64,000 nt of DNA from Prionace glauca. Taxonomy: Eukaryota; Chordata; Chondrichthyes; Carcharhiniformes; Carcharhinidae. The notes beneath the pieces are model-generated. The model saw nothing but the letters and a program-made list of their open reading frames with translations, made no database searches and was not told where the DNA came from. A program made the translations under genes and the position numbers. This document shows, in pieces, positions 21,406 to 32,470 of the stretch (position 1 is its first letter; every line of letters begins with the position of its first letter). The stretch spans positions 8,925,432 to 8,989,431 of the forward strand of contig CM075760.1 in the NCBI GenBank assembly GCA_037974335.1. The letters run 5' to 3'.

Positions 21406-21944
21406 TGTTGGTTCTTGTCAGTACCAGAGTTGATCCTGCTGCTAACATTATGGGGTATCACTCTGAAAGGAGGCCCTTATTAATGAAAAAGGGAAACCCT
21501 CCAGTGGCACATTTGGGATCCATGGAGACTGACATTAATTACAGTCACAGAACAAACAAGTTCAGTTAACACATTTCAATCCAAAACATTTTATATCACA
21601 ATCAAGTCAAAGATGTCTTCACTGGTGTGGGATATATGATGGTCACTGAGGGCAGAAATAGTGGAAATAGTGGGTTTGCTGACGATAATCTTTCAATACT
21701 CCTTGGATATGGGATTGCTGGCAGAGGATATGAGGTTGTTAATTTTCCAGCTGAATTATAAAAAGGAGAATGGGATAATCCCTGAAAACACTGGGCAGTC
21801 AGTCAGGAGGACGGGAACCTATGTAAGGAATCCGAGAAGGAGGGAGAAAGGACAAAATGTGGGGAGAATGATCCAACTACGTCAATAATCAGGAACAAGG
21901 TTAAGAGGAAGGAGAACTCAGGAGATATTACTAATGGAAGTGTT

Positions 21945-23567
21945 AGAATTCAAAAAGAAACTATAAAAACTAGTATAAAGCCACTTTATCTGAATGCTCG
22001 TAGCATTCGAAACAAGGTAAGTGAGTTGACAGCACAAATCATTGCGAACAAGTATGATTTGGTGGCCATTACAGAGGCGTGGTTGCAGGATGGTCACAAC
22101 TGGGAGTTAAATATCCAGGGGATTCAGGCTGTTCAAAGGGACCGACAGAAAGGTAAATGAGGTGCTGTACCTGAATTTTAAGAATGACATCAGGGCAGTA
22201 GTGAGAAATAACATAGGTTTTATGGAGAAAAGATTGAATCCATTTGAGTGGAGATTAGAAATAGTGAAGAGTCATTGCTAGGCGTAGTCTATACGCTGCC
22301 AAATAATGACATCATAATGGGGCGAGTATTAAACGAAGAAATAACTGATGCATGTAAAAATGGTACAGCACTTATCATGGGGGACTTTAATCTAAATATC
22401 AATTGGTCAAACCAGGTCAGTCAAGGCAGCCACGAGGAGGTGTTCATAGAATGGATCTGCAATAGCTTCCTTGAACAGTATTCAATGGAACCTACAAGGG
22501 AGCAAGCTATCCCAGATCTGGTCCTGTAAATGAGATGGAACAATTAATGATCTTGCAGTTAGGGATCCTCTTGGAAGAAGTGATCTCACTACGGTTGAAT
22601 TTAAAATACAGATGAAGCACGAGAAGGTTAAATCCAAAACCACTATTTTTTTGCTCAAACAAGGAGACGACAAAGGGAAGAGGGAGGAATTGGTGAAGGT
22701 AGACTGGGAACAAAAACTTTATAGTGGGACAATTGAGGAACAGTGGAGGACTTTCAAAGCGATCTTTGACACTGCTCAGCAAAAGTATATACCAGTGATA
22801 AGGAACAACTGTAGAAAAAGAGATAATCAGCCATGGATATCTAAGAAATAGAGGACAGATCATTATGTTTAAGTCAGAGATAGATGGATTTCTGCTTGGG
22901 AAACGGACCAAAGATTATGGGGTCGGAGTACGAAATTGGGGTCGAGAAATCCCACAGGAGCGGCATTATGGCACAATGATTACCACTGCTGCCCCATAGC
23001 GCCAGGGACCCGGTTCGATTTCAGCCTCGGGTGAATGTGTGGAGTCTGCACGTTCTCCCCGTGTCTGTGTGGGTCTCCTCCGGATGTTCCTGTTTCCTCC
23101 CACAGTCCAACCATACGCGGGTTAGATTGATTGCCCATGACAAATTGACCCTAGTGCCAGGGGGATGGCATGGTAAATATGTGGCGTTACAGTAATGGGC
23201 CTGAGTGGGATTGAATCACAGAATACAATCCCTACAGTGCAGGAGGAGGACATTTGACCCATCGAGCCTGCACCGACAACAACCCCACCCAGGTTCTGTG
23301 CTGTCCCCGCAACCCCACACTTTTACCTTCTAAGCCCCTTGACATTAAGGAGCAATTTACCGTGGCTAATCAACCCAATCAACATCCTTGGAATATTCGG
23401 TTCAGAATTGTGGCCGGTTCAGACTAGATGGGCCGGATGGCCTCCTTGTGCACTGTAGGGATTCTCTGATTCTGCGGGGATTTTAAACATATCGGCCATG
23501 ATTGAATGGTGGAATGGACACGAATGGGCCGAATGGTTTAATTCTGCTCCTATCTCTTATGGCCTTG
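21945..23567 (+). mobile_element. CR1 LINE with APE endonuclease remnant, split by nested SINEs, unit 1
   Basis: Starts with endonuclease phrases LNARSIRNKVSELTAQI and DLVAITEAWLQDG, then LLGVVYTLPNN and the catalytic LIMGDFNLNINW block (GDFN). Several stops and frameshifts break it. It then jumps to 3' sequence (EIDGFLLGKRTKDYG) at about 22,860. The 3' UTR continues at 23,477-23,567 after two SINEs. The RT is deleted. The counterpart is 40,825-42,458. Confidence 0.85.
22958..23476. mobile_element. Nested SINEs: a minus SINE inside a plus SINE, unit 1
   Basis: A plus-strand V-type SINE head and central domain (22,958-23,214; ATTATGGCACAATGATTACC, CCTCCCACAGTCCA) is cut by a reverse-oriented SINE 3' part (about 23,215-23,395; CATCGAGCCTGCACCGA). 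The tail of the first one follows (about 23,396-23,476; CTAGATGGGCCGGATGGCC, CACTGTAGGGATTCT). The pair sits within a CR1 3' UTR. Unit 2 has the same nest at 41,849-42,366. Confidence 0.8.
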
Positions 23568-23746
23568 TCAGTGAAGCTGATTCTTCCCTCTCACCACACA
23601 CTGTACCCACTCAGTCACTGAGTCTCAGATATGTAATAGTGAAGGTCAAAAAGCTTCAGCTGATCACTGAAACTCATTGAAATCTTATCTCAATCTATGA
23701 CGGGTAGATTGCAAATTGTTGATTGGAGGGAAGATTGAGATCAGAA

Positions 23747-23756
23747 AGTGACTGTA
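23747..23756 (+). promoter_or_regulatory. V1 promoter decamer, degraded CRE
   Basis: AGTGACTGTA lies 71-80 bp upstream of the V1 ATG, with GATTGG (inverted CCAAT box) about 25 bp further up. TCR V promoters are known to carry an AGTGACRTCA-like CRE decamer. The V2 counterpart reads AGTGACGTTA, so V1 has lost the ACGT core. Confidence 0.4.
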
Positions 23757-23826
23757 AAATCAGATTCTGTTCCGGCAGTGCTTGGACTTTTAAAGGTTAG
23801 TCACAGCCCCGGGCTCTGCAGCCGCC

Positions 23827-24395
23827 ATGGAGTTCCTCACTGTCTGCATTGTGTTCGGGCTGTTTCTTATCAGTAAGGATGACTCCAATCTGGTTAAATG
23901 TTATCGCGATCTGAACCTTTAGCTCTGCTTCTCCCCAGTGGTGGTTCTTGACCCTGCTGTGTATTTCCACCATCATTTGTTTTTATTTCATAACTCCAGT
24001 TATGTCGCGGTGAATATAAAGTGTTAATATTATTTCAGCAGCACATCTAACAGTTAGATTTTTGTTCTTCTTTTTGAACACGTTACAGATCCGAGTGATG
24101 GAGATTTTGTTTCTCAGCCGCAGTCTTTAGAGGGGAGAGAAGGTGAAACGGTGACTATCCGATGTACCTACAGCACTACAGCAAGCGGCTACATCTTATA
24201 TTGGTACAGGCAGCAGCCACAGAAGGATTTGCAGTTCATTATGTGGAAAACATCCTGGAATACAGAAGAAGACAGAGGGAAAGGTTTTGGAACCCGTTTC
24301 TCTGCTGAACTCCAGACCTCGGCTAAATTAACTATTTTAACCATCTCGAGCCTGCAGCTGACTGACGCTGGCCGCTATTACTGCGCTTTCAGTCT
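23827..24395 (+). CDS. T-cell receptor V segment V1 (TRA/TRD-like)
   Basis: Leader exon 23,827-23,872 (46 nt, MEFLTVCIVFGLFLI, Kozak GCCGCCATGG, donor A|GTAAGG). The intron is about 216 bp. V exon 24,089-24,395 has acceptor TTACAG. The product is a single Ig V domain: GDFVSQPQSLEGREGETVTI, first Cys in IRCTY (24,163), invariant Trp in YWYRQQP, FR3 GTRFSAELQ and LTISSLQLTDAGRYYC, with the second Cys at 24,382. The germline end is CAFSL, directly before the RSS heptamer. There are no stops or frameshifts, so it should be functional. The TRA/TRD call rests on the 23-bp RSS and the YYCA(F/L) end. It lies on the strand opposite to V3-V7. Confidence 0.92.
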
Positions 24396-24434
24396 CACAG
24401 TGATAGAAATCAGTCTCTGCCCCGTACAAAAACT
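24396..24434 (+). other. Recombination signal sequence (23-RSS) of V1
   Basis: Heptamer CACAGTG (24,396-24,402, consensus), spacer of exactly 23 bp, nonamer ACAAAAACT (24,426-24,434, one base off ACAAAAACC). This is the RAG1/2 target that joins V to D or J. The spacer ends CCCCGT, a flank shared by most V segments in the window. Confidence 0.95.
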
Positions 24435-24639
24435 GCTTCACACCTATCATTGGGTGCTCCAATCTGTTCAGGTTTGTGTGGAGAATCGCAGAAAGTAACA
24501 GTCAGATTGAGCAGCGGCGCTGTCAGCCGCTCAGACACAACCCAGAGGAAACCACATTAACCTCAGATCAAACTGTCACCCAATTCAATCCAGGATCGGC
24601 TGAGACAACACACAACAGAATCCCATCAGACTGAAAGGT

Positions 24640-24666
24640 TAATCAGCGAGAGAGAGAGAGAGAGCA
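24640..24666. repeat. GA microsatellite after V1
   Basis: A run of about nine GA dinucleotides. The V2 equivalent (43,520-43,552) is longer and interrupted. Confidence 0.8.
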
Positions 24667-24855
24667 GCTACCAGATAAAGAGTTTGTGTTACGTTTCCAA
24701 TTGTTATTTTCTTCAATTCAGGCTTATCTGGGAAGATCAGTTTCACCAAATGAAGGTTCTTCAGATTTAAAAATGTTTCAAAGCTGCCTGACAGCAGCTC
24801 ATCGATTCCGGAGCTGTGAAATTTAACCCGGGAATGGGACGATAGAAAAGGGGGC

Positions 24856-26889
24856 GGGGCGGTAGGGGATATCTCCGGCTGACAAAGAGAGTGATGAAGA
24901 TGTGGTTGAGGAAGTGAACACAAGATAGAACAGGTGGGGAGAAATGTATTTCGAAAAACAGTTCAATCTGAGAACCGAGAAATAAGCAGCGATCAAAATA
25001 GTGCAGCAGGTCAAAGAATGTGACTCTAAGGTAGGTCTGAGCAATATACAAGTGTAAACTGGTGATAACTTGAAAGGTATGTTTTCCTCTCCCTGTACAT
25101 ACTTCCTGTTTAACACCTGAGCAATGTTCCTATGCAGGTGAGCGTGGCCCAGGCTGTGCATCAGCTCAATGGCTCCCTATATTCAATGCTGCAATATCTG
25201 AGATGTTTAGCCATGGAACTGTTTTAGGAATCCTTCAGTGGATCAGCCCTGTCATTGTCTGGTCCCTCTGCTTAATATCTACGAAATTTCAAAGACTAGG
25301 TGGCTGAATGAGATCTCTGTAGAGCATCGGCTCAGTGCTCGCTAACTCTCCATGTCTAAACGTTTGCTCAACTGTGCTATGCAGGCAAGTATATCCTTAC
25401 CCCCTAAGCTGTACACTTCCTATATCACCGAATGCGCCGATACACTTTGAGAGAGCTATAAAAGTCATTGACATAGGCAGGGGTGAGATTGAGCGGAATG
25501 TTACAGAAACAATCCAACTGAGAGACAAAGATGAATGCGGTCTGAGAGCAGTGAATGATGCAGAGATACATCAAGGAAGGACATTGCTACAGATGAGTAT
25601 TTATAAATACAGACATACATTAGAGGAGGCTGTGGTGCAGTGGTATTTTAAATGGGCGAATCCCTACTTTGAAACAGTGATACCTAGTTACAGATTTACC
25701 CAGAAGAGGAACTATCCTCTTCACATCCGCCTTGTCAAAACCCCTTTGTATTTTATACATATCAATCAAGTAGCCTACTCTTACTCTGAATTCCAGCGGC
25801 TATAACTTTGTCTCTCTAACCTTTCCTCATGAAATAATTCGGCCTTAAAAACAAAGCTTGAATGCCAGAAATTTGCACGGATACACAGAATGGAAGACTA
25901 AAACTTAATGAAACTCAAGGTTACGCACACACAAACTGAGAACTGCTCACAGTTACCAAGGAACCCGATATATAGGGAATCTGGGGATTCTGAAGAGAAT
26001 GAGGCGAAAAAAATAGGAAATAACATCAAATAAAGAGATAACAATGAACAGAGAAGGCAACAGGGGAAAGAGAAAGCAGTTAATGGCAAAACAAGAAAAG
26101 TTATGAAATAGTAAAATTTAGATAGCTGAATGGCAAGAAATGATGATCATCCTCAGATTTTGCTTTTATTCTGTCTAAAACGCGGGGATCCAAACTGCCC
26201 ACACTATTCCAAATGTGGTCTCCACAAAACCATGAATTACTGTAACAAGGCTTCAAACATTTCAAGACTTAACTCCGTGCTCAAGGCTGGAAGGAGAGTG
26301 TGACAGTGGATAATTCGCACTGTGTACATTCGCGACATCAGAAACTGGATCAGGAAGATGGGATATCTGTGTCTCTTTGTACTGTCTTTTTAAAGCTCCA
26401 TCTCCTCTCAATGCCGTGTGTCAGATATTCGCTTTCCCTGCTTTCCAGGCAAAGCTCGGGTTCACCAACTGTCTGTGTCTATATCAAGTAGGCAACTGAC
26501 CCTGGGAGCTGGACAGCCAGAGGGAGCTGAATGAGAGGAAGCGACAGAAACAGAAAGAGAATTGACATGACAGTGTTTCGGAATGACTTGTGTCAGTTGC
26601 TCTCCGTGATGAATGCGTGCAGTGTCTTACCCTGTAAGTTTCAGAGAGGCCGCAGTGATGAGTTTGTTGGGGGTTGGAAACTGCAAGTGTCACATAAGCA
26701 GCTCACTGTCTATTTCATGTTCCAGCTAAGAGGATTCGCTGCTTTCATTGGCTGAAGCAATCACTTGTGTGTGATATAAACATGAAAATTTGAAGGATAA
26801 ACTTCCATTTGGTGAATAAAAAACCCGAAATAAAATAAAAAGCAGGTGATTCGTGGATAAATTAATATTGTAAACAGGTTGGATCACAT
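24856..26889. other. Unit 2 leader region; no coding gene supported
   Basis: This matches 7,397-9,430. It includes the antisense CR1 remnants at about 25,685-25,860 and 26,150-26,250. The 156-codon ORF at 25,335-25,805 runs into antisense LINE sequence and is interrupted in unit 1, so I do not call it a gene. Confidence 0.5.
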
Positions 26890-26961
26890 TCACTGGTAGT
26901 CCATTGGTTAGGATTCGGCGCTCTTACCACCACGGTCCAGGTTCGATTCCCGGTCAGGGAA
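26890..26961 (+). pseudogene. Decayed tRNA-Glu-like gene, unit 2
   Basis: The T arm TTCGATTCCCGG and 3' acceptor are preserved. The D arm (TAGTCCATTGGTTAGG) and anticodon stem are damaged. The loop CTCTTAC would read CTT (Lys) on a Glu body. It is parallel to, but not identical with, the unit 1 copy (TTT). Confidence 0.85.
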
Positions 26962-28473
26962 TGTAGATTTATTGCTGTACAACAATCCTGCGTTACTTTC
27001 AGTTCTGTCAGAATCAGTAACAGAGAGATTTCCTCTTTAGCATCTGACTTGGAAATGTCACATGTGAATAACAAAAAAGAAGAGAGCAATCGGCTGCAAA
27101 GCGCTGATGATACAAAATGCTGATGCGGGTTAAAATCTGGCTGTTAATGGGGTAAATTTTATTGTTTCTACTGACACAAATATTTCTCTGATCTGGGTCC
27201 AAATCTCGGGCTCAATTACAAGTAAAAGTTCAATTGAATGCAGCAGTAAACTCTTCCAACGCCAATGAAGTGGAGGTGGTTTTCACTCAGAAACAGTAAG
27301 TGTGAGATTAACAGCGCAGGTTGGAGAAAGACTCAGTTTGAGCGGTGACGCTGCCGGAGGAATGGAGAGCTGGAGTTCACCCAGAAAAGCAGCAAAGTTC
27401 AAAAACAATGGCGCCCAATGTGGGACTGACAAGGGAACAGTCTGTACATGTGAATGCAGTAAGAGATTTAAACAAGTAATTTTGATTTACTTGTAATTCA
27501 GAGATTTAATCAAGCAATTCTGATTTAAACAAGAATTTTCTGATTTTAAAATTAATGTTAGCTGTATTTTTAAAAGGAATTGTAATCTTTAGCCAAAGTT
27601 ACACTGATTTTAAGGTTAACTTGGATGATAAAGTATAATCTTTAACCGACAACGGTTCTCAGTAACACAATCCCCTATAAACACAGGAGATGGCTGTGGT
27701 GTCCGCTCTGAACTTCAAGTGGATGTGTCTTCAGAATTCACCCCCCACCCCCCCGCAGACCATTGTCACATAAGAGTTCCCAAACTCCACTCCCCAAAAA
27801 GCATGCTTTACAATCACCTTTCACAATAATGCTTTCCATGAGTGGCTTGAATTTTGAAATCCAGACTAGATTTTCCAAATAACTCGTTTAAACAAAGCTT
27901 CCATTCTGAGCTCGTGGGTTGTGGATGTGATGTCTTTCTTGAAGGTCATTCTACGCAGTCCCTTACACCAATTTTCTGTGTTGGGTCTTAGCCTGTCTCG
28001 AGTTCTCGTGATCATACATATTGATTTTTTTTTTCATTTAGTAGAAAATACAGAGTGGAGAAAAATCATTTTCAAAGATATTTTTGCAGAAAAGCGTGGG
28101 CTTATTTGACATGCATTTGAACACAGCTGCCAAGAGTGTTGGCTGTCGACACATTTTTATATAATTTGAGCTAAACATGCACTTGTATTATTCATGGGAG
28201 AGTAAACTTTGTGGATGAATTAACTCCCCGAAAGCCCCTCCTCCATCTTCTAGTTTCATACTGAAGTTTTGGTTATTCTATGCGAAATTCAATATTTTGT
28301 TCCAGTTTTTGGTCTGGTCTTTAATTTGCATGACACACTCCGTTATCCTGTTTGGGAGTAAAGTTGTCCTGGCAATAGGAGGGGAGGATGCAAAGGGATT
28401 TTTCCCCATTCCCCTCCTTGTAATGTGGAATGAAATTAGAAATTTCTGGAAAATGTGGGTGACACCATTCTTC
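26962..28473. other. Region 3' of the second receptor gene; no further gene
   Basis: Unit 2 counterpart of 9,503-11,012. It is likely to include the 3' UTR of receptor copy 2. Confidence 0.45.
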
Positions 28474-29375
28474 TTATCTTTTAATGAAATGGAGAATTGG
28501 AGTAAAGGAATTCAACAGCACATTTTTCAACTGCTGCCTGAACTTCGTCTGGGTGACGGCATATATTCCAGTGTTGGTGCAGCAACTCAGGAGCTGCAGC
28601 ATGAAGGCCAGTTCCATCACAAAGCCATCGAGAAATACCGCTTTATATCCCAAATTGAACATACGCTTCCACACCGAATAAAACATTAACACTGACCATA
28701 ACAGGATGAAATTGGCTGAGATAACAAATAGCAAAATAATGGATTTCCTTCGACTTTCCATCTCTGTGTCTTTGGGACTCTCCCCACTGCTTTGAGCCCG
28801 GAATCTCCTGCGGGCTCTGCTGCTCACAAAAATGTGCCTGACAGTGAAAACATTGAACAACAGAATCAGGACAAATGGGACACATGGGGTTAGAATGTTG
28901 TGGGCGAACTCGACTGTGCCCCAGACTGGGGACAACAGAACAGTGCCTGTTACCTCACAAAACCAGGGGTCATTCAAGAGTACATACGCACCCAATAACA
29001 TAAAACACCAGAAAATGTTCTTTAAACAGCTCAGCACTGTCACTGTTCCCAGAACCACCACTGCCGTTTTCTCACTGCAGTATTTCTTTTTCAGTTCCTG
29101 GCAGCAAGTGGCCACAAATCGATCAAAGGTGAAACTGACAGTGAACCAGACAGAACAGTCAGTGGCTGCATAAAGCAGGACGGCGTGGATGTTACACACA
29201 CGGATATACAACAGGAAATGAAAATGCTCCTCAAAAACAATTGGAATCTGTCTCATTATCAAGTCGAGAATGATAACCAGTAGATCTGCCAAAGCCATGG
29301 CCACCAGGTAAGAAGTGACACATCTGGAGAGACCACAGTTTTTACGGATGAGGATAACAATCGTGATGATGTTCA
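28474..29375 (-). CDS. GPR139-like G-protein-coupled receptor, copy 2, exon 2
   Basis: Same architecture as copy 1: TM1 from NIITIVIL, DRF arginine motif, loop-2 cysteine, R/S-rich ICL3 and TM7 NTGIY. By eye 15 of about 300 residues differ from copy 1. Several lie in the first extracellular loop (HFHFLLYIRVCN against HFLFLWYIPVCN), one pair directly after DRF (ATCCQE against AICCQK), and three in the start of ICL3. The acceptor is CTTTACAG before 29,375, phase 1. Intact, with no stop. It joins exon 1 at 39,914-40,052 across an intron of about 10.5 kb to give 346 residues. Confidence 0.9.
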
Positions 29376-29640
29376 CTGTAAAGAGGGGAAATAAATAATT
29401 AATTCAGGCCGGAAACAAAGTAAGTTTGAATGAGGAGATTTTGAGATTTTCTGATGCGTTAATGTATTTTTTGATGAATTGAAGTCAATGAGCCTGGAAC
29501 AACCAATGGGATGGTCTACACGCCACAGGAAGGAAATGTTTAACGCCAAAAACTGGAGGAGAGAAAGGGCAGGAGGCAATAGTGGTAACTGGCAGTGCAG
29601 GGTGATGGGGTGCTCAGCAGAGACATTGATCATAAAAACA

Positions 29641-29980
29641 TTGATACTCGGAGCACGAGTAGGCCATTTGCCTCTTTGAGCCTGCTCCTCCATTGATTAT
29701 GATCATGGCTGATCATCCAATTCAGTAGCTTGATCCTGCCGTTCCCTCCTTCCTTTGATCCTCTTCGCACCAAGAGTTATGTCTAACTCTTGTTTGAAAA
29801 CACACAATGTGTTCGCCTCAACTGCTTTCCATGGTACTGAATTCCACAGGCTTACCACTCTCTGAAATAATTTCCCCTCATGTCAATACTAAAAGGTTTA
29901 CCCAGTATCTTTAGATGATAGCCCCTGGTTCTCGACGCCCCCACTATTGGGAACATCCTTCCTGCACCTACCATTCACCA
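29641..29980 (-). mobile_element. CR1 LINE 3' fragment, unit 2
   Basis: Counterpart of 12,185-12,527. A full SINE was inserted just to its right. Confidence 0.8.
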
Positions 29981-29990
29981 GGACAGCGAC

Positions 29991-30331
29991 AGCGGCACGG
30001 TAGCACAGTGGTTAGCACTGCTGCTTCACAGCTCCAGGGTCCTGGGTTCGATTCCCGGCTCGGGTCACTGCCTGTGTGGAGTTTGCACATTCTCCTCGTG
30101 TCTGCGTGGGTTTTCTCCGGGTGCTCCGGTTTCCTCCCACAGTCCAAAGATGTGCGGGTTAGGTTCATTGGCTATGCTAAAATTGCCCCTTAGTGTCCTG
30201 GGATGTGTAGGTTAGAGGGATTAGCAGGTAAATGTGTCGGGATATGGGGATAGGGTCTGGGTGGGATTGTGTTCGGTGCAGACTCGATGGGCCGAAGGGC
30301 CTGTTTCTGCACTGTAGGGTTCTATGGTTCT
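29991..30331 (+). mobile_element. Full-length HE1-like V-SINE, private to unit 2
   Basis: The tRNA-derived head has good A and B boxes (TAGCACAGTGGTTAGCACTG; GGGTTCGATTCCCGG). The conserved central domain is complete (CTCGTGTCTGCGTGGGTTTT, TCCGGTTTCCTCCCACAGTC), and the 3' tail ends GCACTGTAGGGTTCTATGG. It is little diverged, hence young. Unit 1 has the empty site (GACAGCGAC|ATAAGACAG at 12,528-12,545), so it inserted after the duplication. Confidence 0.95.
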
Positions 30332-30399
30332 ATAAGACAGCGTGCAGTTTGAGGCTAGCAAACAGATTCAGGCAGCGGAGGGTAGTGAACCTGTGAGAG

Positions 30400-31070
30400 A
30401 TGAGCTCCACCAGTCAGTGATATGGAGAGTGTGAGGGTTAAGGCTATCACTCACCCTTGGGCAAGGCAAAGCACCAGATAGGAGGGGTATGTTTCACCGG
30501 GACAGTGATTGAAGAGAGTGTAAGGATCAAAGCCCTCACTCACCTTTGGGCAGTGGACAGCATCGGACCTTTGAGGGATTTGTTTCACAGGGAGGCAGTG
30601 ATATAGAAAGCGTGAGGTTTGAAGCCTCACCTGAGGTTGTCATGATGGCTCAGTGGTTCACAATGCTTCCTCAGAACTCCAGGGATGTGGGTTAAATTCC
30701 GGCCTCAGATCATTGTCTGTATGAAGATTATATGTTCTCCCTGTGTCTGCCTGGGTTTCCTTCGGGTGCTCCGCTTTCCTCCCACAGACCAAAGATGTGC
30801 GGGTTAAGTTGACCAGCTATGGTAAATTAACCCCAGTGTCAGGGGGATTAGGATGATAAATATTTGGTGTTATGTGAATAGGGCCTGGGTGTGATTGTTG
30901 CCAGTGCAGGCTCGATGGGCCTAATTTCCTCCTTCCTTCTGTAGGGATCATACGATTCATGCAGCAGAGAGCACCAGACCTGCGAGGCACACACCTCACC
31001 AGGACAGTTATGTAGACAGTGAGGTTCGAGGCCCTCATATGCCTTTGGACCTGCGAGGGTCAGCCATAGA
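30400..31070. repeat. About 90-bp imperfect tandem repeat, split by a SINE, unit 2
   Basis: Counterpart of 12,600-13,265, with the same unit order and the same interrupting SINE. Confidence 0.75.
30641..30960 (+). mobile_element. Old V-type SINE, unit 2
   Basis: Counterpart of 12,845-13,165. Head GATGGCTCAGTGGTT, central domain GCTCCGCTTTCCTCCCACAG. Confidence 0.85.
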
Positions 31071-31169
31071 CAACATGCTGAGTTTGAAAAAAATCCAGGA
31101 GTGACGCCTCAGGAAAATGTAAGCTGATTAGTTCATGAGAACTGATAGCAGGACCAGTGTTTAAATAGC

Positions 31170-31682
31170 TGAACCTAAAAAGAGGGCTCTGGAGTAGATG
31201 CACAGGAGATGTACCAGGATGCTGCCTGAGATGGAACATGTAAATTATGAAGAGATGTTGTAGGCTTGAGTTGTTTTCATTAGAGCAGAGAAGACTGAGG
31301 GGCGACTGAATGAAGTGTGCAAGATCATGAGGGGTATGTACAAAACGGATAGGGAGCAACTGTTGTCTTTCGTTGAAGGGTTAGTAATGAGAAACACGAA
31401 TTAAAAGTGAAGGGTGGGAGGTACAGAGGGGATTTCAAGAAATTTTACACAGAGGGTGGTGACGGTCTGGAAAGTGCTGCCTTGGGGGATTCTGGAAGTG
31501 GGATGCCTCACATCATTTAAAAAGTACCTGGATGAGGACTTGGTATGTAATAACATTCATGGCTATGGGTCAACTGCTGGCAAGTGAGATGAGGTGGGAA
31601 AGTTGGGGCCTTTCATGCATCGGTGGAGACTCGTTGCGCAGAAAAGTCTCTTCTGCCCTGTAGTATTCTGTGGTTCTGTGAA
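31170..31682 (+). mobile_element. CR1 LINE 3' fragment, unit 2
   Basis: Counterpart of 13,370-13,890, similarly degraded. Confidence 0.75.
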
Positions 31683-31844
31683 AATAAATGTATTATTTAT
31701 TGCGAAAAGTATTATTTTGATCTGTATCTAGATTTGTTCTGGTCTTACATGTAAATTTTACATTTAAGACATGACAGATGAGGGCAGCCAAAAGGAATTT
31801 GCAGCTTGTCATATGTCCTGGATGCTGACAATGTCTGAGATTTG

Positions 31845-32470
31845 GCCTTTATAGCGAGGGGGATAGAATATCAAAGTAGGGAGGTTTTGCTGCAACTGGA
31901 CTGGGTACTGGTGAGGTTGTAGCTGGAGTACTGTGTGCAGTTTTGGTCGCTGCGCTTGCGGAAGGATATATTGGCCTCGGAGGGAGTGCAGAGAAGGTTT
32001 ATTAGGCTGATACCGGAGATGAGGGGGTTGGACTATGAAGAGAGATTAAATAGATTGGGTCTGTACTCGTTGGAGTTTAGAAGGATGAGGGGGGAATCTT
32101 ATAGAAACGTATAAGATAATGAAGGGGATGGATAGGGTAGAGGTAGAGAGATTCTTCCCACTTAGAAAGGATAACAGAACTAGAGGGCACAGCCTCAAGA
32201 TCGGAGTTGAGGAGGAACTTCTTCACTCAAAGGGTGGTGAATCTCTGGAATTCTCTGCCCGTTGAAGTGGTGGAGGCTACCTCGCTAAATATATCTAAGA
32301 CGCGGGTAGATAGGTTTCTGATAAGAGAGGGGATTAAGGGTTATGGGGAGAGAGCGGAAAACTGGAACTGATCCACTTCAGATCAGCCATGATCTTATTG
32401 AATGGTGGGGCAGGCTCGGAGGTCTAGATGGCCTACTCCTGCTCCTTTTTCTTATGTTCTTATGTTCTTA
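31845..32470 (+). mobile_element. CR1 LINE 3' half without SINE, unit 2
   Basis: Counterpart of 14,045-15,025, but uninterrupted at the SINE site. A short piece of the C-terminal coding region (the GGGGGTGGGGG part) is also missing. Confidence 0.88.

Larger units (their letters stand above)
7397..24855. repeat. Tandem segmental duplication, unit 1
   Basis: This 17.5-kb unit starts at GGGGCGGTAGGGG. In order it contains a unit-specific leader region, a decayed tRNA-Glu (9,431), exon 2 of a GPR139-like receptor on the minus strand (11,013), CR1/SINE-rich intron sequence, receptor exon 1 (21,037), and a plus-strand V segment (23,827). The same order and sequence follow in unit 2. Differences between the units are mostly point changes plus a few clean insertions or deletions. 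Confidence 0.95.

Noticed and set aside
21135-21461. 108-codon ORF with SESENKRLE repeats on the minus strand
   Set aside because: It is the second open frame of the 42-bp minisatellite. It does not continue into the receptor TM1 frame and has no domain.
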